DNA from: Pseudoxanthomonas sp. F37
Lineage (GTDB): Bacteria; Pseudomonadota; Gammaproteobacteria; Xanthomonadales; Xanthomonadaceae
DNA: 64,000 nucleotides
Direction: 5' to 3'
Assembly: GCF_022965755.1 (NCBI RefSeq)
Contig: NZ_CP095187.1
Span: 2,542,001 to 2,606,000 of the forward strand
Part shown: positions 36,283 to 44,836 of the stretch, in pieces
How positions within the stretch are numbered: the first letter of the stretch is position 1
How the letters are laid out: each line of letters starts with the position of its first letter
Position numbers and translations under genes: made by a program
The notes under the pieces: model-generated
Databases searched by the model: none
What the model was told of the DNA's origin: nothing
What the model saw: the letters and a program-made list of their open reading frames with translations, nothing else

Positions 36283-37179
36283 ATGGACTTTGCCTACCAC
36301 CCCTCGCTGAAGAAGACGCTTGAGGAATGTCAGGAATGGCTGGCTTATCCGGGCAACCCTGAGAGGCCGGTCGAGTATTCGGCTGATCTGCAAACGTGGT
36401 TGGATGCACCGACGCGTCCGGCCAGGATGCAGGGCAACCCCGTAGCCGATCTCGCTCATTACTACGGCATGGCCGCTTGCGCCGCCTATGGGCGAAAAGA
36501 TCTCCAGGATCTGGTGCAATTCCTGCACTGGGCCGTGGCGCTACGTGCTCTCGATCTGAGACATCGTGGCATGTTCAGTGAACGCCGCCCCGATCTGGGA
36601 AACTGGCCGAGCGAGTTTTGGGACAGCATGAAGGCAGCCGGCCCCACGATGCTCTCCAAGTGGAACCTGAGCCGGATTTGCGCGCAGCGCTTCATCGAGA
36701 TGGCCGAGAAGGACGAGCGGGTGAACCAGCCCCCAGCCACCCGTCGGATCAACCACGACACCAACGACGTGTTCCTGGTCGGACTTTTCTCGCAGGCGTT
36801 CGATATCGCCACCAGTTTCCAGCCCCGCAAGCCGCTGATCGCGCCCTATCAACAGCTTCTGGACGCATGGCGCACTCAAGATGAGTCGATCTTCCAGTCT
36901 GCAATGCAGGCAGCGGCCGACTTCCATGTCAGCCGCGCCAAGCCCAGCACGGGCAAGACGTTCTATGAGTTCGACACGGCATTGGACCGCCTTTTCCCTG
37001 CAGAACTGCTGGCCGTACAGGCCCTGCGTCGGCGCGATGGCCTGGCCGCCTTCGAGGCCGGCCACCTGCTGGTCGACGGTCCCTGGGCCGTGATCAAGGA
37101 CTTGCCCGACGCCGAGCCCCATCCGTTGACGGTGCGCGTCGAGGCCCAGCTGCACAGGGACTATCCGGATTTCCGGTAG
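36283..37179 (+). CDS. Immunity-like protein 1 (Imm49- or PoNi-like, all-helical)
   Basis: 298 residues, soluble, rich in helices, no signal peptide. I do not recognise the family with certainty; the C-terminal FPAELLAVQALRRRDGLAAF recalls Imm49-type immunity proteins, and an all-helical partner of a PD-(D/E)XK toxin would also fit the PoNi class. It is a paralogue of the next gene: the first 13 and last 45 or so residues are almost identical, with diverged patches at about 20-50, 70-85 and 95-130. The gene is visibly more A/T-rich than its neighbours. It stands opposite creD and upstream of the effector-like gene, the order known for T4SS effector/immunity pairs. Confidence 0.7.
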   Translation: MDFAYHPSLKKTLEECQEWLAYPGNPERPVEYSADLQTWLDAPTRPARMQGNPVADLAHYYGMAACAAYGRKDLQDLVQFLHWAVALRALDLRHRGMFSERRPDLGNWPSEFWDSMKAAGPTMLSKWNLSRICAQRFIEMAEKDERVNQPPATRRINHDTNDVFLVGLFSQAFDIATSFQPRKPLIAPYQQLLDAWRTQDESIFQSAMQAAADFHVSRAKPSTGKTFYEFDTALDRLFPAELLAVQALRRRDGLAAFEAGHLLVDGPWAVIKDLPDAEPHPLTVRVEAQLHRDYPDFR

Positions 37180-37210
37180 TGCCTGCGCCTGTGGAGCGCC
37201 GCGTGGTCGA

Positions 37211-37238
37211 TTGAACATCAGCACGACTTCGGCATACT
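37211..37238 (+). promoter_or_regulatory. Promoter of the second immunity-like gene (duplicated)
   Basis: -35 TTGAAC, 16-bp spacer, -10 CATACT, 40 bp before the ATG. Flanking bases resemble those at 36204, so the promoter was duplicated together with the gene. Confidence 0.6.
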
Positions 37239-37278
37239 GCGGCGGGCTGCCGCCCACTGCTAGGAATGTGACAACGCA

Positions 37279-38175
37279 ATGGACTTTGCCTACCACCCCT
37301 CGCTGAAGAAGACGCTCAAGGAATGTCAGGAATGGCTGACCTATCCTTCCAGCCAAGCCATGCCCGAACGGTACTCCAGTCATTTGCAGGAGTGGATGGC
37401 GGCCGAAGAACGCCCCGCCAGGATGCGAGGCAACCCTGTGGACGACCTGGGACACTATTACGGCATAGCCGCTTGTGATGCCTACAAGCGGAAGTGCACG
37501 GCCGATCTGGCCCGACTCCTTCGCTGGGCGGTAGCTTTCCGCGCTTTGGATCTACGTCGAAGCGGCATGTTCAGTGAGCAATATCCGGGCGATGGAGATT
37601 GGCCCAGCGAGTTTTCTGACAGCATGAAGGCGGCAAGTGTTTTGACGCTGTCCGAGTGGGCTCTGGGCCGAATCTGCGTCGAACGCTTCATACAGATGGC
37701 TGAGAAGGATCAACGCGTCAACCAGCCGCCGGCCACTCGTCGCATCAACCACAGTACTCATGATGTTTTCCTGATCGACCTGTTCGCTCAAGCTTTCGAT
37801 CTCACCACGAGTTTCCGACCCTGCAGACCGTTGATCGAGCCCTACCAACAGCTTCTGGACGCCTGGCACACGGAAGACGAGTCCATCTTCCGGTCTGCGA
37901 TGCAGGCGGCGGCCGACTTCCACATCAGCCGCGCCAAGGCCAGCACGGGCAGGACGTTCTACGAGTTCAACTACGACATCGACCGCCTGTTTCCGGCCGA
38001 GCTGCTGGCCGTGCAGGCCCTGCGTCGGCGCGATGGCCTGCCGGCCTTCGAGGCCGGCCACCTGCTGGTCGACGGCCCCTGGGCCGTGATCAAGGACTTG
38101 CCCGACGCCGAGCCCCATCCGTTGACGGTGCGGGTCGAGGCCCAGTTGCACAGGGACTACCCGGACTTCCGATAA
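37279..38175 (+). CDS. Immunity-like protein 2, paralogue of the preceding gene
   Basis: Also 298 residues and aligned without gaps to protein 1. It keeps the shared core QRVNQPPATRRINH and the nearly invariant C-terminal third but differs in the patches named for protein 1. It is 31 bp upstream of the effector-like gene with an AAGGAG site in between, so this copy is the likely cognate immunity gene, translated from the same message as the effector. Confidence 0.72.
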   Translation: MDFAYHPSLKKTLKECQEWLTYPSSQAMPERYSSHLQEWMAAEERPARMRGNPVDDLGHYYGIAACDAYKRKCTADLARLLRWAVAFRALDLRRSGMFSEQYPGDGDWPSEFSDSMKAASVLTLSEWALGRICVERFIQMAEKDQRVNQPPATRRINHSTHDVFLIDLFAQAFDLTTSFRPCRPLIEPYQQLLDAWHTEDESIFRSAMQAAADFHISRAKASTGRTFYEFNYDIDRLFPAELLAVQALRRRDGLPAFEAGHLLVDGPWAVIKDLPDAEPHPLTVRVEAQLHRDYPDFR

Positions 38176-38206
38176 CGCAGTACGCCATTCTGCAAGGAGC
38201 GCAGCC

Positions 38207-40678
38207 ATGACAAACCCGAACCCGTCGCGCGCCACCCGACTGGCCGCCCTGGCGGTCGCAACGGATGCCCAGGGGCATGTCGACCTGACGGCGTTCCAGG
38301 CGCAGTTGCTGATCCAGCAGCACCAGAGCATCGATGGCCTGGATGCGCCGTCGCTGGCGCGGACCCTCGCCGGCTCGCCTGCGATGGCGCGACCGGACGG
38401 GCGCGAACAGCTGGAGCCGATGTTGCAGGCACTCGGCCGGCAGTTGGGGCTGCGGGACGCCGAGCGTCTGGCGCAGGCGCTGGACGCCAACCACCTGACC
38501 GATTCCCGGCTGGAGCGGAACTGGGAACGTTTGACCGAAGCGGCGAGCGAGGCCTGGAACATGGGCTCGCGGGCGCTGGAACGCACCGACGTCTCGATCA
38601 GCGACGGCCTGGCGCAGGCCCGGCGCTGGGCCGAACAGGTCCGTGACAACCCGGACAATCGCTACCTGCAGCGGGCCGCAGGGCATGTCGCCGGCGAGGT
38701 CGCCGGGGAGGCACAGGAAAACTACGGCGCACTGAAGGGGGCGACCGGCCAGGGTCTGCAGGTGCTGGGCGACACGGTCGATCTGGCCAGCTTCACCCTG
38801 CGCTTCTCGCGCGATCGCGATTTCCGCAACATGATCGTCGGCGCGGCCGGGATGTACGCGGCCGAGGTCTGGGACGACCCCGGCAAACCGGTGGACGACG
38901 CCAGCCGCGCCGCGAAGCAGGCGTGGGACGAATGGAAGCAGGGCCTGGAGCGTGCCACGCGCGAGGGCAAGGCGCCCGAGTACATCGGCCAGGCCGAGGG
39001 CGCGGCCGGCGTGGAGATCCTTGCCGCACTGGTGCCGGTCAGCAAACTGCCGAAGCTGGCCAAGGTCGCCAAGGTGGCGGACGTGCTGGACGATGGCGTG
39101 CCGCTGCACACGGCCGGTCCGGCTCGCAGGTTGAGCAGGGAAGGAATCCAGGCACTCACCGAGGTCGGCGACGATATCCGCCGCGCGCAGGCCAAGGGCG
39201 GCCTTGCGGCCGACAGCGCCGACCTGATGCTCGATGGCCTGGCCGGCGTGCGCCGCAGCCAGGGTCAGCTGAGCGATCTGGTCGATGGCCTGCGCCAGAC
39301 CGGACACCTGGACGAACTGCTGCAAAGCGGCGCGCTGCGTCCGCGCGAACTGGGCTACCTGGCGCGCCAGAACCTCGACGATTTCCGGAACGTGTCCTTC
39401 GACCAGGCGCTGACCGCCTCGGTCGGCGGCCGGGCACTCGGCGAACTCAAGCGCCATGAAGTCGGTGAGATCGGCGAAGCGATCATGGTCCACGACCTGG
39501 CGCAGAAGGGCTATCGCGACATCGTCCCGATCCAGAACAACTCCGGACACGGCAACGACGTGGTCGCGATCAATCCGCGTACCGACAGGTGGGAGATCTT
39601 CGAGGTCAAGACCTCGGCCCACGGAATTGCGAAAGGGCAAGGATCAGATCCGCAGCCGTTGGTGGATCGGCGTATCGACTTGGCGATCCGTCAGGAGGGC
39701 CACTGGACGCCACAAAACGTGTGGGAGGTGACGGCCAAGTCGACGGCGATGCGAATCCGCAAGGATGCTTTCGACACAGAGACCGATCAGTTGAAAGTCG
39801 ACACCTACTGGTCCCGCATCAACCTCGAGCAGGATCGCGCCACCGGCCTGATCAGGGGCGAGCCGGAGATCGAACCCTGGTTGCCCAAGGCGGAGCGTCC
39901 GGAGCGGCAGTCGTTGCGTGAAGACGCCTTGCCGGCGCCCGGCCTGCAAGTCCCGGCCAGTCTCCAGGATGCCTCGCACCCCGGCCATCGCCAGTTCCTG
40001 CTGGCCCGGGATGCGGTCCAGCGGATGGAATTCGACCACGACATCCCGCCCGGTCCGCACAGCGACCAGCTTGCCGCCGCGCTGGCATGCAAAGCCGAAC
40101 AGGAAGGCCTGCGGCTGGACGCCGTGAAACTGCGGCTGGGCGCCCAAGGCCGCATCGACATCATCGAGCGCGCCGGTTACGACGTGCCCGAGCGACATGT
40201 ACCGATCGACAGCCGGGAGGCGCTGGCCCGCTCCGTCGAGATGCACAGCCACGATTGGTCGGCCGCGCGATCGCCGCATTACGTCAGCCGGGCTCCGGCT
40301 GCCGAACGCACCGGCGAGCATCTGCAGGCGCTGGCGCAACTGCCGGCCCAGGATCGCGCGCTCTTCGACCGCATCCGCGACCGGGTGCCCGCGCATATCG
40401 GCGACGAGCGTGTGCTTCAGGCCATGGTGGAGGGCCGCAGGCAGGCGTGGATCGATGGCCCGGATCGTCTGGGCGGTGTGGAGATCCATGGCGACCGCCT
40501 GTCGCTGGTCGACAGCTCCGCGGCCCGCTTCCGCGCCACCATCGACCTGTCGGCGCCCGCGCCCGCCCTGCGCGAGAGTCTTGAGCAGAACGACAGGCTC
40601 GATCAATCACTGGCCCAGCAACGGGAGACGGCGGAATCGCAACGCGAACAGCAGGGTCCCGTCATGCGGATGGGGTGA
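38207..40678 (+). CDS. Putative T4SS-delivered antibacterial nuclease effector (PD-(D/E)XK core, XVIPCD-like C-terminus)
   Basis: 823 residues, no signal peptide. Residues 1-250 are helical and unfamiliar; 265-300 hold a hydrophobic Gly/Ala-rich stretch (EGAAGVEILAALVPVSKL) common in polymorphic toxins. Around 417-470 a PD-(D/E)XK nuclease pattern is readable: HEVGEIGEA (Glu421/424), GHGNDVVAI (Asp451), FEVKTSA (Glu466-x-Lys468). From 588 (DASHPGHRQFLLARDAVQ) to about 690 the sequence resembles XVIPCD, the VirD4-recognised tail of Xanthomonadales T4SS effectors: an HPxH block, an AAALACKAEQEGL helix and a KLRLGAQGRIDII strand. A further 130 residues, ending QQGPVMRMG, follow. AAGGAG 7 nt before the ATG. 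Function is inferred, not shown. Confidence 0.72.
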   Translation: MTNPNPSRATRLAALAVATDAQGHVDLTAFQAQLLIQQHQSIDGLDAPSLARTLAGSPAMARPDGREQLEPMLQALGRQLGLRDAERLAQALDANHLTDSRLERNWERLTEAASEAWNMGSRALERTDVSISDGLAQARRWAEQVRDNPDNRYLQRAAGHVAGEVAGEAQENYGALKGATGQGLQVLGDTVDLASFTLRFSRDRDFRNMIVGAAGMYAAEVWDDPGKPVDDASRAAKQAWDEWKQGLERATREGKAPEYIGQAEGAAGVEILAALVPVSKLPKLAKVAKVADVLDDGVPLHTAGPARRLSREGIQALTEVGDDIRRAQAKGGLAADSADLMLDGLAGVRRSQGQLSDLVDGLRQTGHLDELLQSGALRPRELGYLARQNLDDFRNVSFDQALTASVGGRALGELKRHEVGEIGEAIMVHDLAQKGYRDIVPIQNNSGHGNDVVAINPRTDRWEIFEVKTSAHGIAKGQGSDPQPLVDRRIDLAIRQEGHWTPQNVWEVTAKSTAMRIRKDAFDTETDQLKVDTYWSRINLEQDRATGLIRGEPEIEPWLPKAERPERQSLREDALPAPGLQVPASLQDASHPGHRQFLLARDAVQRMEFDHDIPPGPHSDQLAAALACKAEQEGLRLDAVKLRLGAQGRIDIIERAGYDVPERHVPIDSREALARSVEMHSHDWSAARSPHYVSRAPAAERTGEHLQALAQLPAQDRALFDRIRDRVPAHIGDERVLQAMVEGRRQAWIDGPDRLGGVEIHGDRLSLVDSSAARFRATIDLSAPAPALRESLEQNDRLDQSLAQQRETAESQREQQGPVMRMG

Positions 40679-40744
40679 CGTCACCTGCGTGGACACCGCC
40701 CGGAAGCACGTAAGCGCGGGTGCCGAAGGCAGAGCACACCGCCA

Positions 40745-42184
40745 TTACACCGCCGGCAGGGACAGCACGGCTTCGGCACCGCCCTCGGGCCGGTTGCGCA
40801 GCGTCGCCTCGCCGCCGTGCAGGCGCATGACCTCGCGCACGAACGGCAGCCCCAGGCCGGAGCTGCGCTGGCCGCTGTGCGGGCGCGGCAGCGAATAGAA
40901 GCGTTCGAATACGCGTTCGTACGCATAGTCCGGAATCCCGGGACCGCGGTCGCGCACGATGAAGCGCACCTGCCCGTCCGCGTGTTCGACACCCAGCTCC
41001 ACCGTACCGCCAGGCGGCGAGAACGCGAGCGCGTTGTCCAGCAGATTGCCCAGGGCTCGGCGCAGCAGGAAGGCGTCGCCCTCCACGGCCCACGTACCCG
41101 CGGGCGGCGCGCGCTGGATCCGCACCCCATGCGGGGTCAGCCCGGCGTCGACGGCCTGCACCACCTGCTCCACCAGCGCGCCGGCATCGATGCGCTCGCG
41201 CCGCTGCAGCCAGCCGTGCTGCTCCACTTCCGCCAGCGCGAGCAACTTGTCGATGGTTTCGGTCAGGCGCTGCTCCTGCGCCTGGATGTGCCGCGCGAAA
41301 CGCTGCCGCTCGGCCTCCGGCAGCGGCTCCTGCAGCAGTTCGGCCGCCCCGCGGATCGCGGCCAGCGGCGATTTCATCTCGTGGGTCAGCGATTGCACGT
41401 ACTGCTCCACGTAGGCCTTGCCGGCCAGCTTGCGGCGCATGGTCTCCAGCGCGCGCCCGAGGTCGCCGATCTCGTCGGCGCGCAGCCGCGGCGGCGGCAC
41501 CGGCTCGCCGGCGCTGACCGCCTGGGCGTAACGGTTCAGGCCGCCGATGCCGCGCACCAGCCACCACGTCATCAGCACGCCGATCAGCGCCGAGATGCCG
41601 ATCAGCCAGGCGCCGCGCAGCAGGATGCTGCGCTGGCTGGCGACGATGAAGGGCTCGATGCTGCGGTTGGGCTGCGACAGCGTCAGCACGCCCAGCAGCG
41701 TGCCCCGATCGCCCGGGTCGTAGATGGGCGCGGCCACGTGCATGACGGTATGCGCGTTGTCGCCGGGGGTTTCCGGGCTGGAGCGTGCGCCGTACTCGCC
41801 GCGCAGGGTGCGGTAGACGTCGTTCCAGCGCGAATTGTCGCGCCCGACATCGCGCCCCTGCGAGTCGAACACCACCGTGCCGCGCGCGTCGGTGACCGTC
41901 ACCCGGTAATCCACCGAGCGCTTCTGGAAGCGCCATACCCAGGCCTTCGGGTCGCGCTGCTGGGCCAGCGCGACGTGGCGGGCGAACGCCCCCCCGGCGA
42001 TGCGCCCGTCCTTCAGATCGTCGGCGGCCAGTTCGGCCAGCAGGTTGGCGGCGTCCACCAGGGTGGATTCCATCGCCTGGCGCACGCCTGGCTTCACTTC
42101 GTTGACGAACACGCGCATGACGAAGAACGCGGCGATGCCGACGATCAGGAAGAAGCCGAGCACGAGCTTCAACCCCAGGCGCAT
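40745..42184 (-). CDS. creC: CreC, sensor histidine kinase
   Basis: Partner of CreB. 479 residues: membrane helix 1 (about 5-25), periplasmic sensor domain (30-185) with VTDARGTVVFDSQGRDVG typical of CreC, helix 2 (190-210), HAMP, HisKA with His268 (SLTHEMKSPLAAIRGAAELL), and HATPase with NLLDNALAFSP, DRGPGIP and GLGLPFV. It starts 3 bp after the creB stop. It ends 66 bp from the convergent effector-like gene, which separates it from creD. Confidence 0.94.
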   Translation of the reverse strand: MRLGLKLVLGFFLIVGIAAFFVMRVFVNEVKPGVRQAMESTLVDAANLLAELAADDLKDGRIAGGAFARHVALAQQRDPKAWVWRFQKRSVDYRVTVTDARGTVVFDSQGRDVGRDNSRWNDVYRTLRGEYGARSSPETPGDNAHTVMHVAAPIYDPGDRGTLLGVLTLSQPNRSIEPFIVASQRSILLRGAWLIGISALIGVLMTWWLVRGIGGLNRYAQAVSAGEPVPPPRLRADEIGDLGRALETMRRKLAGKAYVEQYVQSLTHEMKSPLAAIRGAAELLQEPLPEAERQRFARHIQAQEQRLTETIDKLLALAEVEQHGWLQRRERIDAGALVEQVVQAVDAGLTPHGVRIQRAPPAGTWAVEGDAFLLRRALGNLLDNALAFSPPGGTVELGVEHADGQVRFIVRDRGPGIPDYAYERVFERFYSLPRPHSGQRSSGLGLPFVREVMRLHGGEATLRNRPEGGAEAVLSLPAV

Positions 42185-42187
42185 GCG

Positions 42188-42871
42188 TCAGGCCTCGACG
42201 GCGTAGCCCAGTCCGCGATGCGTGCGGATCGGGTCGGGGTCGGCCCCGGCCGCGCGCAGCTTGGCGCGCAGGGTCTTCACGTGGGTGTCGACGGTGCGGT
42301 CGGCGCTGTCGGCATCGCTGTCCCAGCCGCGGTCCATCAGCTGCGCGCGGCTGAGGATGGCGCCCGGGCGCTGCAGCAGCGCGTCCAGCACGGCGTATTC
42401 GTAGCGGGTCAGGTCCAGCAGCTGCTGCCGGTAGCGGATGCGGTGGCCTTCGCGGTCGATGGCGAAGGCGCCGCGTACCACCCACGGGTCGGTGGACGCC
42501 GCGGGGCCAGCCCCGGCACGGCGCAGGCGCGCACGCACCCGGGCCACCAGCTCGCGGGGGGAAAAGGGCTTGGTGACGTAGTCGTCGGCGCCCAGTTCCA
42601 GCCCCAGCACGCGGTCTATCTCGTCGTTGCGGGCGGTGAGGAAGATCACCGGCACGTCGCTGAAGCCGCGCAACTGGCGGCACACGTCGAACCCGCTGCC
42701 GTCGGGCAGGCCCACGTCCAGCACCACCACGTCCACGCCGCCGGCGCGCACGCGCGGCGCCACGTCGCGTGCGAGCAGGCAGTGGTCCGCCTCGATGCCT
42801 TCGCTGCGCAGCGCGTACAGCACGGCGTCGGCGATGGCGGCTTCGTCTTCGGCAATCAGTACGCGGGGCAT
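42188..42871 (-). CDS. creB: CreB, OmpR-class response regulator
   Basis: 227 residues: receiver domain (AEDE pocket at 7-10, Asp52 in VLDVGLPDGSG, Lys in VTKPFSPRELVARV) and winged helix (LDLTRYEYAVLDALLQRPG, DRTVDTHVKTLRAKLRAAG). It binds cre tags such as the one before creD. ATG 42871 is preferred; an upstream in-frame start would run into the rlmJ start region. The ATG is only 7 bp from the shared palindromic -10, implying a leaderless or nearly leaderless message. Confidence 0.94.
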   Translation of the reverse strand: MPRVLIAEDEAAIADAVLYALRSEGIEADHCLLARDVAPRVRAGGVDVVVLDVGLPDGSGFDVCRQLRGFSDVPVIFLTARNDEIDRVLGLELGADDYVTKPFSPRELVARVRARLRRAGAGPAASTDPWVVRGAFAIDREGHRIRYRQQLLDLTRYEYAVLDALLQRPGAILSRAQLMDRGWDSDADSADRTVDTHVKTLRAKLRAAGADPDPIRTHRGLGYAVEA

Positions 42872-42877
42872 GGCGCA

Positions 42878-42889
42878 AGCATATATGCT
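42878..42889. promoter_or_regulatory. Symmetric -10 element shared by creB and rlmJ
   Basis: 12-bp perfect palindrome AGCATATATGCT in the 25-bp gap between divergent start codons; it offers TATATG as a -10 box on both strands. Start sites 6-8 nt downstream would fall within 1-3 nt of each ATG. No good -35 box is visible on either side. Confidence 0.5.
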
Positions 42890-42896
42890 GCGCGCC

Positions 42897-43754
42897 ATGA
42901 ATTACCGCCACGCCTTCCATGCAGGCAACCACGCCGACGTCCTCAAGCACATCGTGCTGCTGGCCCTGGTCGATGCGCTGAAGCGCAAGGACGCGCCGTT
43001 CTTCGTGCTGGACACGCATGCCGGCCGCGGCCGCTACCTGCTGGGCGGGGCGGAGAGCCGCAAGACCTCCGAGGCGGACGAAGGGGTCTTCCGGCTGCTC
43101 GATGCGCCCCACCTGCCGGAACTGGCCGAGTCCTACCTGCGCGCGGTGCAGGCGAACAACCCGGTCGGCGCGCTGGTGGCCTACCCCGGCTCGCCGTTGC
43201 TGGTCGCGCAGGCGATGCGGGCACAGGACCGGCTGGCCGCCTGCGAGCTGCAGCCGGAGGAAGCCGCCGCGTTGAAGGACCTGTTCGCCCACGACCCGCG
43301 CGTGGCCGTACATGCCCGCGACGGCTACGGTGCGATGAAGGCGTTGCTGCCGCCGCGCGCCGGCACGCAGCGCATCGCGCGCGGGCTGGTGCTGATCGAT
43401 CCGCCCTACGAAGCACAGGACGCCGAATACCCGCAGGTCATTGCCGCGCTGCGGGATGCGCTCGAGCGCTGGCCGGCCGCGACCTATGCGGTCTGGTATC
43501 CGATCAAGCAGCGGCGCAGCCTGCAGCCTTTCTTCCGCAAGGCGGCGGCGCTGCCGTCCCGGGGGGCGTTCGTGGCGGAGTTGCAGGTGCGCCCCGACGA
43601 CTCGCCCCTGCGCCTGACCGGCAGCGGCATGCTGGTGCTCAATCCTCCCTGGCAGTTGGACCAGGCCCTGGCGCCGGTATTGCCGGTGCTGGCCACCGCC
43701 CTGGGCGAAGCAGGCGCCAGCCACCGGCTGGAGTGGCTGCGCCCACCCGCCTGA
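42897..43754 (+). CDS. rlmJ: 23S rRNA (adenine2030-N6)-methyltransferase RlmJ
   Basis: Methylates A2030 of 23S rRNA. 285 residues beginning MNYRHAFHAGNHADVLKH, the RlmJ hallmark, with SAM-binding DTHAGRGRYLL and the N6-adenine methylase motif LIDPPYE (DPPY). ATG 42897 gives this family start. No ribosome site is seen in the very short leader, in line with leaderless translation. Confidence 0.95.
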   Translation: MNYRHAFHAGNHADVLKHIVLLALVDALKRKDAPFFVLDTHAGRGRYLLGGAESRKTSEADEGVFRLLDAPHLPELAESYLRAVQANNPVGALVAYPGSPLLVAQAMRAQDRLAACELQPEEAAALKDLFAHDPRVAVHARDGYGAMKALLPPRAGTQRIARGLVLIDPPYEAQDAEYPQVIAALRDALERWPAATYAVWYPIKQRRSLQPFFRKAAALPSRGAFVAELQVRPDDSPLRLTGSGMLVLNPPWQLDQALAPVLPVLATALGEAGASHRLEWLRPPA

Positions 43755-43830
43755 CGGGTCCCCGCGTCACACGGTGCCGCCGGGGTGCTGTGCGAGAATT
43801 TCCCTTCCCCTTGCCGACGACCTTTCTTCC

Positions 43831-44781
43831 ATGGCCGGATCCAGCCTGTTCGCCCTGATCGACGACATCGCCACCCTGCTGGACGACGTGTCCGTGATGA
43901 CCAAGGTGGCCGCGAAGAAGACCGCGGGCGTACTGGGCGACGACCTGGCGCTCAACGCGCAGCAGGTGACCGGCGTGAAGGCCGACCGCGAACTGCCGGT
44001 GGTGTGGGCGGTGGCCAAGGGCTCGATGGTCAACAAGGCCATCCTGGTGCCGGCCGCACTGGCCATCAGCGCGCTGGAGACCTGGCTGCACGGGCGCGGC
44101 TACAGCGTCCCGCTGGTCACCCCGCTGATGATGCTGGGCGGCGCTTTCCTCTGCTTCGAGGGCGTGGAGAAGCTGGCCCACAAGTTCCTGCACAAGGGCG
44201 AGGACGAGCAGGAGCATGCCAAGCGGCTGGCCGCGGTGCAGGACGCCAAGGTCGACATGGTGGCGTTCGAGAAGGACAAGATCCGCGGCGCCATCCGCAC
44301 CGACTTCATCCTGTCGGCGGAGATCATCGTCATCTCGCTGGGCACCCTGGGCGGGCGCACCTTCATCGAGCAGGTCATGACCCTGGTCGCCATCGCGGCC
44401 ATCATGACCGTGGGCGTGTATGGCCTGGTGGGCGGCATCGTGAAGCTGGACGACGCCGGCCTGGCGCTGACCGCCGACGCGCGCGAGAACGGCTGGGCGC
44501 GCTTCAAGCGGGCCTTCGGGCGGGGCATCCTGTACAGCGCGCCCTACCTGATGAAATTCCTCTCCATCGCCGGCACCGCGGCGATGTTCCTGGTGGGCGG
44601 CGGCATCCTGGTCCACAGCATCCCCGCGCTGCACCACCTCATCCAGCCCCACGCCGAGGGCGACCTCGGCTGGCTGTGGGGCAACCTGTTCAACGCCGGC
44701 GTGGGCATCGTGGCCGGCGCCGTGATCGTGGCCGTCGTCACCGCCTTCTCGCGCCTGCGCGGCAAACGCCACGCCGGCTGA
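43831..44781 (+). CDS. DUF808 (YedI-like) inner membrane protein
   Basis: 316 residues with several hydrophobic helices. Features of DUF808: start SSLFALIDDIATLLDDVSVM, TKVAAKKTAGVLGDDLALNAQQV, and ENGWARFKRAFGRGILYSAPYLMK. Function unknown. A longer in-frame extension to 43774 overlaps the region just after rlmJ and lacks family similarity. Confidence 0.9.
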   Translation: MAGSSLFALIDDIATLLDDVSVMTKVAAKKTAGVLGDDLALNAQQVTGVKADRELPVVWAVAKGSMVNKAILVPAALAISALETWLHGRGYSVPLVTPLMMLGGAFLCFEGVEKLAHKFLHKGEDEQEHAKRLAAVQDAKVDMVAFEKDKIRGAIRTDFILSAEIIVISLGTLGGRTFIEQVMTLVAIAAIMTVGVYGLVGGIVKLDDAGLALTADARENGWARFKRAFGRGILYSAPYLMKFLSIAGTAAMFLVGGGILVHSIPALHHLIQPHAEGDLGWLWGNLFNAGVGIVAGAVIVAVVTAFSRLRGKRHAG

Positions 44782-44836
44782 ACCGGCGACGGCCCGGCCC
44801 TCGCCGCGCTTCCGGATTTCATGCGAGCATCACCCC

